DNA of 64,000 bases from Kitasatospora sp. GAS204B. Lineage in GTDB: Bacteria > Actinomycetota > Actinomycetes > Streptomycetales > Streptomycetaceae. The notes under the pieces were generated by a model, which saw only the letters and a list, made by a program, of their open reading frames with translations, had not been told where the DNA came from and ran no database searches. The stretch covers positions 62,001 through 126,000 of the forward strand of contig NZ_JARZAG010000010.1 in NCBI RefSeq assembly GCF_029892155.1, written 5' to 3'. Positions 17,531-25,871 of the stretch are shown here, piece after piece. The position numbers were made by a program, and so were the translations under genes. Position 1 is the first letter of the stretch. Each line of letters opens with the position of its first letter.

Positions 17531-17584
17531 GTGAACGCAGTTTCGACATGGGTGCTCCTCTCCGAGGTCACGGTCGGGCGATAG
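17531..17584 (+). CDS. Leader peptide ORF, 17 residues
   Basis: GTG 17531 follows a near-perfect ribosome site (GAGGAGGT at 17517-17524) and opens an ORF of 17 residues, MNAVSTWVLLSEVTVGR, ending at TAG 17582. It lies between the promoter at 17464 and the hydrolase ATG 17630, 45 bp before the latter. The ribosome site is stronger than that of the hydrolase itself, which suggests the small ORF is really translated and may control the gene by coupling or attenuation. The codon content (one Trp, two Leu, four Val) does not point to a single amino acid signal. Confidence 0.6.
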   Translation: MNAVSTWVLLSEVTVGR

Positions 17585-17629
17585 GTCGTCCGGGAGCGCC
17601 GTTCAAGAGCCCTCCCGAAAGGCACGACC

Positions 17630-18370
17630 ATGCACTTCACTTCCGAGCAGCGCCTCGACAACGGCGTCCTCGAACGCGAATTCACCCTCGGCGAGATCCC
17701 CGGCATCCTGTGGACGCCCGGATCCGCCTCCGCAACCGCACCGGCACCGCTGATCCTGCTCGGCCACCCCCCGCTCGGACTGCACAGGATGTACCCCCGA
17801 CTGGTGGCGCGGGCCCTGCACGCTGCGGCGGATGGCTTCGCCGCGGCCACCATCGAGCTTCCCGGGAGCGGTGACCGGCCCCGTTGGCCCGCCGCCGATC
17901 AGGCTCGCGCCGACCTGCGCCGGGCCATGGAAGCCGGCGAGCCGGTCAGCGACGAGATCATCGACGCCCTGATCCTCCCGCTGGTCGAGAAGTCGGTCCC
18001 GGAATGGCAGGCCGCCCTGGATGCCCTCCTGTCGTTGCCCGAGATCGGCGGCCCGGTCGGGTACTCGGGGGGAGTGATCTCCATCGGCGTTCGCCTTGCG
18101 GTAGTCGAGCCGCGCATCGTGGCCGCCGGACTCTTCGCCGGGAGTTTCGTGCCTCGCGCCATGTTCGAGGAGGCGCGCCAGGTCACCATTCCGCTGCACG
18201 TCCTGCTGCAGTGGGACGATGAAGGCAACGACCGGCAGGCGGCCCTGGACCTGTTCGACGCCTTCGGCTCCAAGGAGAAGACGCTGCACGCCAACATGGG
18301 CGGGCACACCGGCGTCCCGCAGTTCGCCGGGGACGACGCGGCCGGGTTCTTCGCTCGGCACCTGAAGTGA
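17630..18370 (+). CDS. Alpha/beta hydrolase (esterase-like)
   Basis: A 246-residue cytosolic alpha/beta hydrolase. The HPPLG segment (LILLGHPPLGLHRMYP) can give the oxyanion turn, VGYSGGVISIG near residue 143 is the nucleophile elbow (GxSxG with Ser as nucleophile), and NMGGHTGVP near residue 222 supplies a likely catalytic His. DDEGNDRQAALD could hold the acid. There is no signal peptide. GAAAGG precedes ATG 17630. The gene is preceded by a leader ORF and followed by a strong terminator, so it forms its own unit. Substrate unknown. Confidence 0.82.
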   Translation: MHFTSEQRLDNGVLEREFTLGEIPGILWTPGSASATAPAPLILLGHPPLGLHRMYPRLVARALHAAADGFAAATIELPGSGDRPRWPAADQARADLRRAMEAGEPVSDEIIDALILPLVEKSVPEWQAALDALLSLPEIGGPVGYSGGVISIGVRLAVVEPRIVAAGLFAGSFVPRAMFEEARQVTIPLHVLLQWDDEGNDRQAALDLFDAFGSKEKTLHANMGGHTGVPQFAGDDAAGFFARHLK

Positions 18371-18439
18371 GACCGGGCCGCCAGGCCGGCAGCAGCCGGT
18401 AGGCGGCGTCGGCCTGGACGTTGTTGTCCCGGCTCTCCA

Positions 18440-18478
18440 CACCACGGGCCCCTGCCGACTCGGCAGGGGCCCGTGGTG
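18440..18478 (+). terminator. Strong hairpin terminator after the hydrolase
   Basis: A perfect 17-bp stem (CACCACGGGCCCCTGCC and its complement) with a 5-base loop GACTC lies 70 bp after the hydrolase stop. There is no T-run, which is common for actinomycete terminators. Confidence 0.85.
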
Positions 18479-18516
18479 CCCGAAGCCGTGAACAGAGCCA
18501 TCTCGGGTCGTCCACG

Positions 18517-18522
18517 TACACT
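18517..18522 (+). promoter_or_regulatory. -10 element of a leaderless promoter
   Basis: TACACT ends eight bases before the A of ATG 18530, the spacing seen at leaderless actinobacterial promoters. No ribosome site precedes the ATG. The -35 is not obvious. Confidence 0.5.
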
Positions 18523-18529
18523 GACGCGC

Positions 18530-18913
18530 ATGGCATGCCGCATCAGTGAGTTGGTCATCGACTGCGCCGACCCGGACCTGCTCGCCGCGTTCTGGAGCCA
18601 GGTCCTCGGCTACGTCGAACTCGGCCGGGAGGACGACGGAAGCATCGAGATCGGGCCGCCCGGCACCGGCTTCGGCGGCCCGCAGCCCACCCTCGTCCTC
18701 AGCCCCAGCAGCGACCCGCGGACCGGGAAGCTCCCGCTCCACATCGACGTCAACGCCACCGACCGTGACCAGGACGCCGAGTTGGCGCGGCTGCTCGCCC
18801 TCGGCGCCAAGCGCGCCGACGTCGGCCAGACCGGCACCGAGAACTGGCACGTCCTGGCCGACCCGGAAGGCAACGTGTTCTGCCTCCTGCACACCCGGCT
18901 CCAGCCCGTCTGA
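18530..18913 (+). CDS. VOC family (glyoxalase-like) protein
   Basis: A 127-residue vicinal oxygen chelate protein with two beta-alpha-beta-beta-beta modules: ISELVIDCADPDLLAAFWSQVLGY, then LPLHIDVNATDRD, ARLLALGAKR and WHVLADPEGNVFCLL. The His in LPLHIDV and the Glu in DPEGN are the usual metal-ligand positions of this subgroup. A start at ATG 18530 gives the normal length and fits a leaderless transcript; the in-frame upstream codon overlaps the preceding terminator. Function unknown; many relatives act in resistance or small-molecule turnover. Confidence 0.85.
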   Translation: MACRISELVIDCADPDLLAAFWSQVLGYVELGREDDGSIEIGPPGTGFGGPQPTLVLSPSSDPRTGKLPLHIDVNATDRDQDAELARLLALGAKRADVGQTGTENWHVLADPEGNVFCLLHTRLQPV

Positions 18914-18939
18914 CCGCGTGCGCCCCGGCCGGCGGTCAG
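18910..18939. terminator. Bidirectional hairpin at converging stops
   Basis: CTGACCGC at 18910 pairs with GCGGTCAG at 18932 around a 14-base GC-rich loop. The stem covers the stop codons of both the VOC gene (+) and the lipase relic (-), so it can end transcription from either side. Confidence 0.6.
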
Positions 18940-20263
18940 GACGGGGGAACCGTCCGCTCCGGCGCGAGCGAGTTGCCCGCCGGGATGTGTCCGCAGTCGG
19001 ACGGGGCCGGCTTGCCCGCGAACCGGTCGTCGAGCCAGGACACCGCCTTGGGCGCCCACACCGGCGCCGTTCCGACGTGGCTGAGCAGGTCGTACTGGTC
19101 GTAGCTGATCGAGCGGTCGCCGGTGGCGCAGTACTGGTCGGCCAGTGCCCGCACGTCGCCGGCGACCATGACGCCGTCGCCGGTTCCGATGCCGGGCGGG
19201 TCGGCGAAGGTTCCCTCCAGCACGCCCCCGTCACCCTGGGCGATGTAGCCGGGGACGGTCGGGGTGGGGGCCGAGCCCAGGTTGACCCTGTTCACCGCCT
19301 CGACGAACGGGGCCACCGAGTCCGGGTCGGCGTACTGCGGCTTCGCGATCTGCTGCCAGGTCAGGCCGGGGTAGTGGCCGAACGCGTCGAGGAGCGAGCC
19401 GTTCTGCAGCCGGTGGTAGACCTGGAGACCGTAGCTGTTCAGATACGGCGTCAGATCGATGCCGAACGAGCGGGAGACCCCGACGATCGACATGGGGATG
19501 ACGCCGGACCAGACGACGGAGCCGTTGACGTACTTCAGGTTGTGCGCCGGGCGACGAGCAGCCCGCCCTCCGCGAAGCCGACGAGGTTCTCGTTGACGTC
19601 GGGCGCGTAGGTCGGGGCGAGTGCCGCCGCCCAATCGGTGGCGATGGAGCCGCCGGAGTAGCCCAGCAGGCCGAACTTGGTCGCGCCGTTCAGGCCGGTC
19701 GACGGGGAGTTGATCGCGGCCCGGATCGAGTCCAGGGTGTTGAAGCCGTACTCCGGTCCGGCCGCGAAGTCCGCGGACTGGCCCTCGGTGTCCGGGATGA
19801 CGAGGTTGTCGCCCTGCAGCAACAGCGCCGAGAGGGCCGCGGATTCGAAGTTGGCGAGCGTGCCGCCCAGGGTCACCTTCCCGGCGATGGCTCGGGACGG
19901 CCCGTCCTGCGGGTTCAGGGAGTCGTAGAACGACTGGTAGGACACCGCCTTCGTGCTGTCACCCGTGCTGCTGCGCACCACCGACGTCACGTTGGCCGCC
20001 GGGCGCCCCTGGGCGTCGGTCGTGCGGTAGAGCAGCTGGATCGCGGTGACCGGTGTGGCGATGCCCACGATGTGGTACCGCACCGTCCGCGTCTTGAGCA
20101 CGGTGCCGGGCGCGAACGCGGACAGTGGCGCGCTCCCGTCGTAGGTGTAGAAGGAATCGCTCGCGGTGCTGCTTGCCGTCGCGGCCCAGGCCGACGGGGC
20201 GGTGGCCAACGCCATCGCCGTGGCAGCGACGATGGCCAGGCGACGGACAGATCTTCTGTACAT
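18936..20263 (-). pseudogene. Secreted lipase (LIP family), broken by a single-base frameshift
   Basis: Two overlapping frames together make one protein of about 440 residues. The first (ATG 20263) has a signal peptide MYRRSVRRLAIVAATAMALA...AWA and the nucleophile elbow GLLGYSGGS of secretory lipases. It runs to NLVGFAEGGLLVA and then to a stop. The matching continuation, PAHNLKYVNGS, lies in the next frame and runs to TGA 18936. Adding one C in the GCCCGG at 19549-19551 would restore VAPAHNL. The second part holds a possible catalytic His (LLSHVGTAPVWAPKA). So the gene is either freshly inactivated or hit by a sequencing error. GGGGAG lies very close to ATG 20263, so the exact start is unsure. 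Confidence 0.8.
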
Positions 20264-20338
20264 GGCTCCCCGAAGTCGTGAGGTGGGTCCCACTTCTGAC
20301 TGCGAAGTAAGTTACCTACGGGTAGACCATCCGTACAA

Positions 20339-20901
20339 TCACCGAGGGTCTCCGGCCTGCTCGGTGGCGGTGGGCGTCGGCGACGGATCCGGCCCGGACC
20401 GCGAGGTGAGCAGTGCCGGGTTGTCGGTCAGGCGGAGGGTGTCGACTTCCAGGTAGCGGCGTGAGTTGAGGGCCCAGCCGAGGTTCGGTGAGGGCGTAGA
20501 CGTCCCCGATGCACTTGCGGGAGCCCGCCCCGAACGGGATGTAGGCCCCGCGCGCCAGAGCGGCCCGGCGCTCGGGCAACCACCGGTCGACGTCGAAGAG
20601 TTCAGGCTCCGGGTAGAGGTCGGGGCGGTGGTGGATGAGGTAGGGGGAGAGCAGCACCGCGCTGCCCTGCCGGAGCCTGCTGCCGGCCAGTTCGACAGGT
20701 GCGGTGACGGTGCGGCTGAAGAACCACGCGGACGGGTAGTACCGCAACGTCTCCGCCACCACCCGGTGGGCGAGGTCCAGACGGCTGACGGCGGGCGGCG
20801 ATCGCGTCTTCGACCACCTGGCTCACGGTGGCACACGCCTGGCGGAAGCGGCGGTTGGCCGGCGTCGGCAGCCGGTCGAGCAACCGGAACGGAGAGCGCA
20901 T
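20339..20901 (-). pseudogene. Cytochrome P450 relic
   Basis: Pieces of a P450 remain in shifted frames. RLLDRLPTPANRRFRQA comes from the region before helix I. Then a jump, with the I helix, the K helix start and any acid-alcohol pair missing, to VVAETLRYYPSAWFFSRTV (ExxR, Glu and Arg present), PELFDVDRWLPER and the haem loop FGAGSRKCIGD. A further frameshift after YALTEP leads to a remnant tail LEVDTLRL ending at TGA 20339. The pieces look like terpene-type P450s. N-terminal 200 residues are absent, so it cannot be functional. It sits directly upstream of a divergent S9 peptidase. Confidence 0.8.
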
Positions 20902-20994
20902 GTGCCGGCCGATGCCTCCGAAACCCGACTGACACAGACGCGTCCGTGCGACAGGATGTCCGTTTGTCGTACTGACGAGTGGAAGGCAGTCCGC

Positions 20995-22959
20995 ATGCCG
21001 CACCCTGCACCGCGACCGATTCCCGGGTCGACCGACCTGCTCACCGCGGACCTGGTGGTGGACATGGCCGCCCCCGTGGCGCCGGCCATCTCGCCGGACG
21101 GTCGCCTGGTCGCCTACGGCGTGGTCGCGAACAGCGGAAGGGACGGACATCCGCACAGCTCTGTCTGGGTCGCCGCCGCCGATGGCAGCGCAGCCCCGCG
21201 CAGGCTGACCGACGGCACGGCCTGCGACGCCGCCCCGAGGTGGGCGCCGGACTCGGCTTCTCTGTTCTTCACCTCCGACCGCGAGGAGCGGGGCACCGCT
21301 CAACTCCAGCGGATCCCGCTGGACGGCAGCGCGGACATCGCCAGGGCAGCGGCCCTGACCAGGTGGCGCGGGGGCATCTGCGACTACCACCCGCTCGCCG
21401 ACGGCCGCACCGTCGCGCTGCTCGCCGAGGACGAGCCCACCGCGGCGGACGAACGCCGGGAGGCCGAGGGTGACGACGCGAAGGTCTGGGGCCGGCACCT
21501 CCCGGTCACCCGGCTGCGCCTGCTCGACCTGGCGACCGGCGCGGCCCGCACCGTGGACGGCCTCGGGGACCGCCATGTCGTGGAGGTGACCCAGCGTCCG
21601 GACGGCGGCCCGCTGGCCGTGCTGAGCTGGGCCACCCCCGAGCTCGATCCCGGCGCCACGACGGCAGGACTGCATCTGGTCGCCCCGGAGACGGGAGCCG
21701 TCCAGGACCTGGGTCCGGTCGGATTCGAGGCCCGGTCCCCGGTCTGGTGGAATCACGACGGTGACTGGCACCTGGCCCACCTGGCGGTGACCCCTGGGCA
21801 CTTGGTGGGCGCGCTCGCCGTGATCGACACGGTCCCGCCGGCGACCGGCCCGACCGTCGAACAGCGCAATCTCACGGTCGGCAGGTCCGCCTGCCCCACC
21901 GAGCTGGTGCAGGTCGCCGACGGGCCGCCGCTGGCGCTGTTCGCCGAGGGGCTGGATACCGCGCTGTACCGGCTCGATCCGCAGTCGCTACGGTTCCACC
22001 GGTTGTCCTGCGCGACCGGCACGCTGGCCGGGCTCACTGCGAGTCACTCCGGAGAGACCCTCGCTGTGCTGATGAGCACCGCGCGCGAGCCCAAGAACGT
22101 CCACGCGGGACCCACGGGCGGGCCACTGCTCCAGCTCAGCGACACCAGTCCCGAACTGCGCAGGATCCGCTGGGGTGTCCAGCAGCGGCTCGGCTACCAG
22201 GCGTCCGACGGACTCCAGTTGGACGGCCTGCTGATCCTGCCGGCCGGCCGGACTCGGGACGAGGGTCCCTTCCCGCTCGTCACCTTGGTCCACGGCGGCC
22301 CCTACTTCCGCCATGCCGACGAGTTCACCCTCACTGTGGTCGACTGCGGCCAGTGGCTGGCGACCGCCGGATACGCGGTCTTCCTGGCCAATCCCCGGGG
22401 CGGGTCGGGCCACGGCCATGAATTCGCCGCCGTGGTGGCGGGCGCGGTGGGCGGCGACGAGTGGACCGACATCCTCGCCGGGATCGACCTGCTGGTCGCC
22501 GAGGGAGTCGCCGATCCCGAACGCCTGGGCATCTCCGGCTGGAGCCACGGCGGTTTCATGGCGGCCTGGGCCATCGGCCGGACCGAGCGGTTCAAGGCCG
22601 CCGTGATGGGCGCCGGCATCAGCGACTGGGGCATGCAGGCCGGGACCGGCGAGGACGGAATCATGGACGCGGCGCTCGGCGGCAGCACCGGCTGGAACGG
22701 GCCGGGACCGCACGTCCACGACCGGAACAGCCCGATCTCCTACGTGTCCCGGATCCGCACCCCGGTCCTGATCCTGCACGGCGAGCAGGACACCAACGTC
22801 CCACTCGGCCAGGTGGTCCACTTCCATCGCGCACTGCGCCACTTCGGCGTCGAGCACGAGTTCGTCGTCTACCCCCGAGAGGGCCACGGGCTTCACGAGC
22901 GCGCTCATCAACTCGACGCCCTCCGGCGCATCCGCGCCTGGTACGACCGCTGGCTGTAG
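20995..22959 (+). CDS. S9 family prolyl-oligopeptidase-type serine peptidase
   Basis: A 654-residue cytosolic peptidase. The N-terminal 400 residues are a beta-propeller (AISPDGRLVAY, PRWAPDSASLFFTSD and similar blades). The C-terminal alpha/beta hydrolase domain shows LVTLVHGGP, the nucleophile motif GWSHGGFM, the acid in HGEQDTNVP and the His in REGHGLHE. This is the acylaminoacyl-peptidase/DPP branch of S9. ATG 20995 has GGAAGG eight bases upstream; the frame is open further but those codons overlap the P450 relic. No signal peptide is visible. Confidence 0.93.
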   Translation: MPHPAPRPIPGSTDLLTADLVVDMAAPVAPAISPDGRLVAYGVVANSGRDGHPHSSVWVAAADGSAAPRRLTDGTACDAAPRWAPDSASLFFTSDREERGTAQLQRIPLDGSADIARAAALTRWRGGICDYHPLADGRTVALLAEDEPTAADERREAEGDDAKVWGRHLPVTRLRLLDLATGAARTVDGLGDRHVVEVTQRPDGGPLAVLSWATPELDPGATTAGLHLVAPETGAVQDLGPVGFEARSPVWWNHDGDWHLAHLAVTPGHLVGALAVIDTVPPATGPTVEQRNLTVGRSACPTELVQVADGPPLALFAEGLDTALYRLDPQSLRFHRLSCATGTLAGLTASHSGETLAVLMSTAREPKNVHAGPTGGPLLQLSDTSPELRRIRWGVQQRLGYQASDGLQLDGLLILPAGRTRDEGPFPLVTLVHGGPYFRHADEFTLTVVDCGQWLATAGYAVFLANPRGGSGHGHEFAAVVAGAVGGDEWTDILAGIDLLVAEGVADPERLGISGWSHGGFMAAWAIGRTERFKAAVMGAGISDWGMQAGTGEDGIMDAALGGSTGWNGPGPHVHDRNSPISYVSRIRTPVLILHGEQDTNVPLGQVVHFHRALRHFGVEHEFVVYPREGHGLHERAHQLDALRRIRAWYDRWL

Positions 22960-23006
22960 GCCCGTACCAGGGTGGGCATCGAGGCGAGTTGATGATCCGC
23001 ACGTCC

Positions 23007-23387
23007 TCAGTTCGCGGCAAGCGAGCTGCGTCCGGTGCGCGAGGCCGCCGCACGCACCTCGCGACGGCGCCGTCGGCCCACCGGGGTGTGTGTGGCGACG
23101 ACGCTGCCGTTGCGCAGCACGTCCAGGCGGTACGGGACCACGCCGGTCGCCCGGAGAACCGCCGCGACCGGTGCGAGCAGCAGCCGAAGGGCGAACTCGA
23201 CCAGCCAGAACGGCACCAGCACGGCGGCCACCAGCAACGCGGGAAGGGCGAGGACGAACGAGATCGGGTCGGTACCCAGGCCGCCGGGGGTCAGCTCGTC
23301 GATGATCCCGAGCTTGACCCTGGCCCGCCACGCCAGGCGGTCCTGCCGCAAACGCCATCGAGTGTTCTGCTCGCCCCGCCATCGCAT
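23007..23387 (-). CDS. Small membrane protein
   Basis: A 126-residue protein with a basic start (MRWRGEQNTRWRLRQDRLAWRARVK), one long hydrophobic stretch (FVLALPALLVAAVLVPFWLVEFALRLLLAPVAAVL) that could form one or two helices, and a basic tail. It belongs to no family I recognise. ATG 23387 is the first start that gives this layout. It converges on the S9 peptidase with a 47-bp gap and is probably transcribed alone. Confidence 0.65.
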   Translation of the reverse strand: MRWRGEQNTRWRLRQDRLAWRARVKLGIIDELTPGGLGTDPISFVLALPALLVAAVLVPFWLVEFALRLLLAPVAAVLRATGVVPYRLDVLRNGSVVATHTPVGRRRRREVRAAASRTGRSSLAAN

Positions 23388-23530
23388 GGCAGGGACTCTA
23401 GCGCGCTGGCCGGGCAGCCCGGCAGGGGCCTGAGAACGCGCGCGGACGTTGCCACAGCGGCAGGCCGACGCGAGCGCGGCACCGGCCGGCTGATCGGGAG
23501 CACCGGGAGGTGGGCCCCGCCGCCGGGCTC

Positions 23531-24457
23531 TCAGCCCGCGGTCACCCGCACCGTGCGCTGGGTGAGCAGAGCCTCCTCGGCAGCCGCCAGGACTCGCACC
23601 ACCCGCAGCCCGAAGGCCAGATCGCACGGTGCGACACCCGCCCGCGCGGCGCCAGCGCCCGCCCCGCGGACGTCCGCCAGCAGCGCGTCGACGGCCCGCT
23701 GGAAGGCGGCGACCGGGCCCGCGGTTGAGCCGGGGATCCGCGTCACGCCGTCCTCGCCGCGCAGCTCGATGGCCATCTCGGCCGCCTTCGGCGGTGCGGT
23801 CATGCTCAGCGCGGCAGAACTGGAGGCGCCGCCCGCGTGCCGCAGGACCAGGTGCAGAGTGTCCCCGGCGCCGGGCGCCGCAGTGATCTGCTCGATGTCG
23901 CCGAGCGTCGGCAGCAGCACCGAGAGCAGGTGCGGGCCGACGTCCCAGAGCGGGCCCTTGCGCTGCCGCCAGGGCGAGGCGGCGTAGGGGCTGTCGCCCG
24001 AGCTGAAGACCGAGGACAGCCAGTGGGCGTGCGCGGTGAACCAGGGCCCGGCCGCGGCCTGTTCCTCGACCCAGCGTGACTGCCCCTCGTCGAAGCGCAG
24101 GGTGAAGAAGACCTGGCCGGCGACCTGGTTGCGCTCGGCGGCCGCCAGCACGGCCGCGGCCTGCTCGACCTCCATCGCGACCGGCTTGTCCAGGAGCAGG
24201 TGGCGGCCGGCCTCGGCGGCGCGCACGGCGAGCGCGGGCTGCACGTCGGGCGGCAACGCGATCGAGACGGCGTCGACCGCGGCGAGGAGCGCGTCGACCT
24301 CGCTGAAGGCCGGCACGCCGTGGCCGGCGGCGAGCTCCGCGGCCGCCTCGGGCCGTCGGCCCCAGACGCCGGCGAACTCCACCTCGGGGTGCGCGGCCAG
24401 TGCCGCCGCGTGGACGCGTCGCGCCCAGGGACCAGTGCCCAGAAGTCCGATTCGCAT
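23531..24457 (-). CDS. Gfo/Idh/MocA family NAD(P)-dependent oxidoreductase
   Basis: A 308-residue oxidoreductase. The Rossmann start is RIGLLGTGPWARRVHAAAL, followed by VEFAGVWGRRPEAA, DAVSIALPPDVQPALA and the family's EKP-type motif as LLLDKPVAM near residue 95. The C-terminal half has the LWDVGPHLLSVLLPTLG segment with the conserved Asp and His. Such enzymes oxidise or reduce sugars and cyclitols in the cytosol. The usual EKP is DKP here. ATG 24457 is clear. Substrate cannot be told. Confidence 0.9.
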   Translation of the reverse strand: MRIGLLGTGPWARRVHAAALAAHPEVEFAGVWGRRPEAAAELAAGHGVPAFSEVDALLAAVDAVSIALPPDVQPALAVRAAEAGRHLLLDKPVAMEVEQAAAVLAAAERNQVAGQVFFTLRFDEGQSRWVEEQAAAGPWFTAHAHWLSSVFSSGDSPYAASPWRQRKGPLWDVGPHLLSVLLPTLGDIEQITAAPGAGDTLHLVLRHAGGASSSAALSMTAPPKAAEMAIELRGEDGVTRIPGSTAGPVAAFQRAVDALLADVRGAGAGAARAGVAPCDLAFGLRVVRVLAAAEEALLTQRTVRVTAG

Positions 24458-24663
24458 GACCGCCAGCCTGTCACACCACCTTTTTCCCGGGCGGACCGGA
24501 CCGGAGCGGACCCGCCGGCCGGGCCCGACAACGCGTGCGTGCCGGTGCTGGTGCCCTGTCAACTCCCGTTGCCACGGTGGAGGTCGGGCCGTGCACCCGA
24601 GGACCGCGTTGGAGAACCGGGTCAGCAGCGGAGCTCCCGGGCGTCGTCGTCCTGCCGCGCGTG

Positions 24664-25677
24664 TCAGTCGGCGAAGTCCTGGGTCATCCAGACCGTTCCC
24701 GAGGAGTCGCGCAGCAGCTCGATACCGATGTGGTGGAACGCGGGGTCGAGGATGTTGCGACGGTGGCCGTCGTTCGGCGGCTGCTCGGCGAGCATGCTGT
24801 TGGTGAGCCCGACGGCCATGCCGGCTATCGCGGCCGTGGTGCCGGCGACCGGGCCGCCCTCGCCGATGTTCTCGCCGGCCGTTGTCCACTGCACGCCGCC
24901 GGCGTTCTCGCGGGCGCCGAAGGCGGGCTCGCCCGGGCACTGGTGCTGCAGTCCGCAGCCCGCGGCCATGGTGTGGTTGTGGGCGTCCGCGCTGGTCCGC
25001 AGGCCGGCGAGCATCTGCAGCGGTGCGACGCCCTGGGCGGCGCGTGCCTGGTTGATGACGGCCAGTACCTGGGCGGCAGCCGCGTCCAGGTCGGAGCCGG
25101 GGGCTCCGGCGGCGGTGGAGCTCGGCGCGGGGACGGGAGCGGGGACGGCGACGGTGCTGGAGCTCGAGCTTGGGGCGGGACCGGACGGGGTCTGGGAGGC
25201 AGCGGCGGTCTGCGAGTCGGCCGGCGTGGGCGCGCTCGACGGTGCAGCGGTGGTGGGACGGTTCACCGGCGTCGTGCTGGCGGACGGGCCGGGCAGCCGG
25301 GTGGGTCCGGTGGTCTGCGGAGCCGGGGCCGCCGAAACGGCAGGAGCCCCGGCAGGTGAGCCGGACGCGGTGCTCGCCAGGGCGTCGGTCGCCGGCGGTG
25401 GCTCCGGAGCCGAGAGCGGCTTGCCGTCCCGCGGGCCGGACGTCAGGGCCCCGCCGCCGATCACCGCGCTCGCCGCCGTCGCCGCCACCGCGACCGCGGC
25501 GAGCAGCGGCTTGGCGCCGGGCACCGCCCGCCTCGCCCGGTGCCGCCCGTTGCCGACCCGGCGATGGGCCCCACCACCGGGCCTGCGGGCGGCCGCACCC
25601 GGGTCGTGCCAGCCTGCCGGCCCCTCACCGCCCCAGGGCTGCGCAACCGACTCGGCTCCGGTGGTGAACTGCGGCAT
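24664..25677 (-). CDS. Membrane-anchored CAP (SCP/PR1) domain protein
   Basis: A 337-residue protein. Residues 1-75 are cytosolic, basic and Gly-rich; one helix (PLLAAVAVAATAASAVIGGGAL) follows; then a Pro/Ala/Ser/Thr stalk of about 110 residues. The C-terminal 125 residues form a CAP domain: LAVINQARAAQGVAPL, AHNHTMAAG, ENIGEGG, NDGHRRNILDPAFHHIGI. The His residues of HNHTM and GHRRN and the Glu of GENIG are the cavity residues of bacterial CAP proteins. GAAGGAG six bases before ATG 25677 fixes the start. CAP proteins act outside the cell; their biochemical activity is mostly unknown. Confidence 0.88.
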   Translation of the reverse strand: MPQFTTGAESVAQPWGGEGPAGWHDPGAAARRPGGGAHRRVGNGRHRARRAVPGAKPLLAAVAVAATAASAVIGGGALTSGPRDGKPLSAPEPPPATDALASTASGSPAGAPAVSAAPAPQTTGPTRLPGPSASTTPVNRPTTAAPSSAPTPADSQTAAASQTPSGPAPSSSSSTVAVPAPVPAPSSTAAGAPGSDLDAAAAQVLAVINQARAAQGVAPLQMLAGLRTSADAHNHTMAAGCGLQHQCPGEPAFGARENAGGVQWTTAGENIGEGGPVAGTTAAIAGMAVGLTNSMLAEQPPNDGHRRNILDPAFHHIGIELLRDSSGTVWMTQDFAD

Positions 25678-25871
25678 CGGCACTCCTTCAATCGACGGCC
25701 CTTCGTGACAGGAGACCCCCAGGACGTCAGCGGATAACGGAAAACCTGGAACAGGCTTTCGCGCCGGGGTCCACAGCCGTGGTGAGTCGGCCCGGGGCGC
25801 AGTGCCGGGGCGTGGTCTCCCCGCTGCGCGCGGGCACGGCGGGGACACCACGGACCTGCGGGTGGCAGCGC

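Noticed and set aside
17431..17630. Riboswitch in the hydrolase leader
   Set aside because: No conserved riboswitch core could be recognised; the leader ORF explains the region better.
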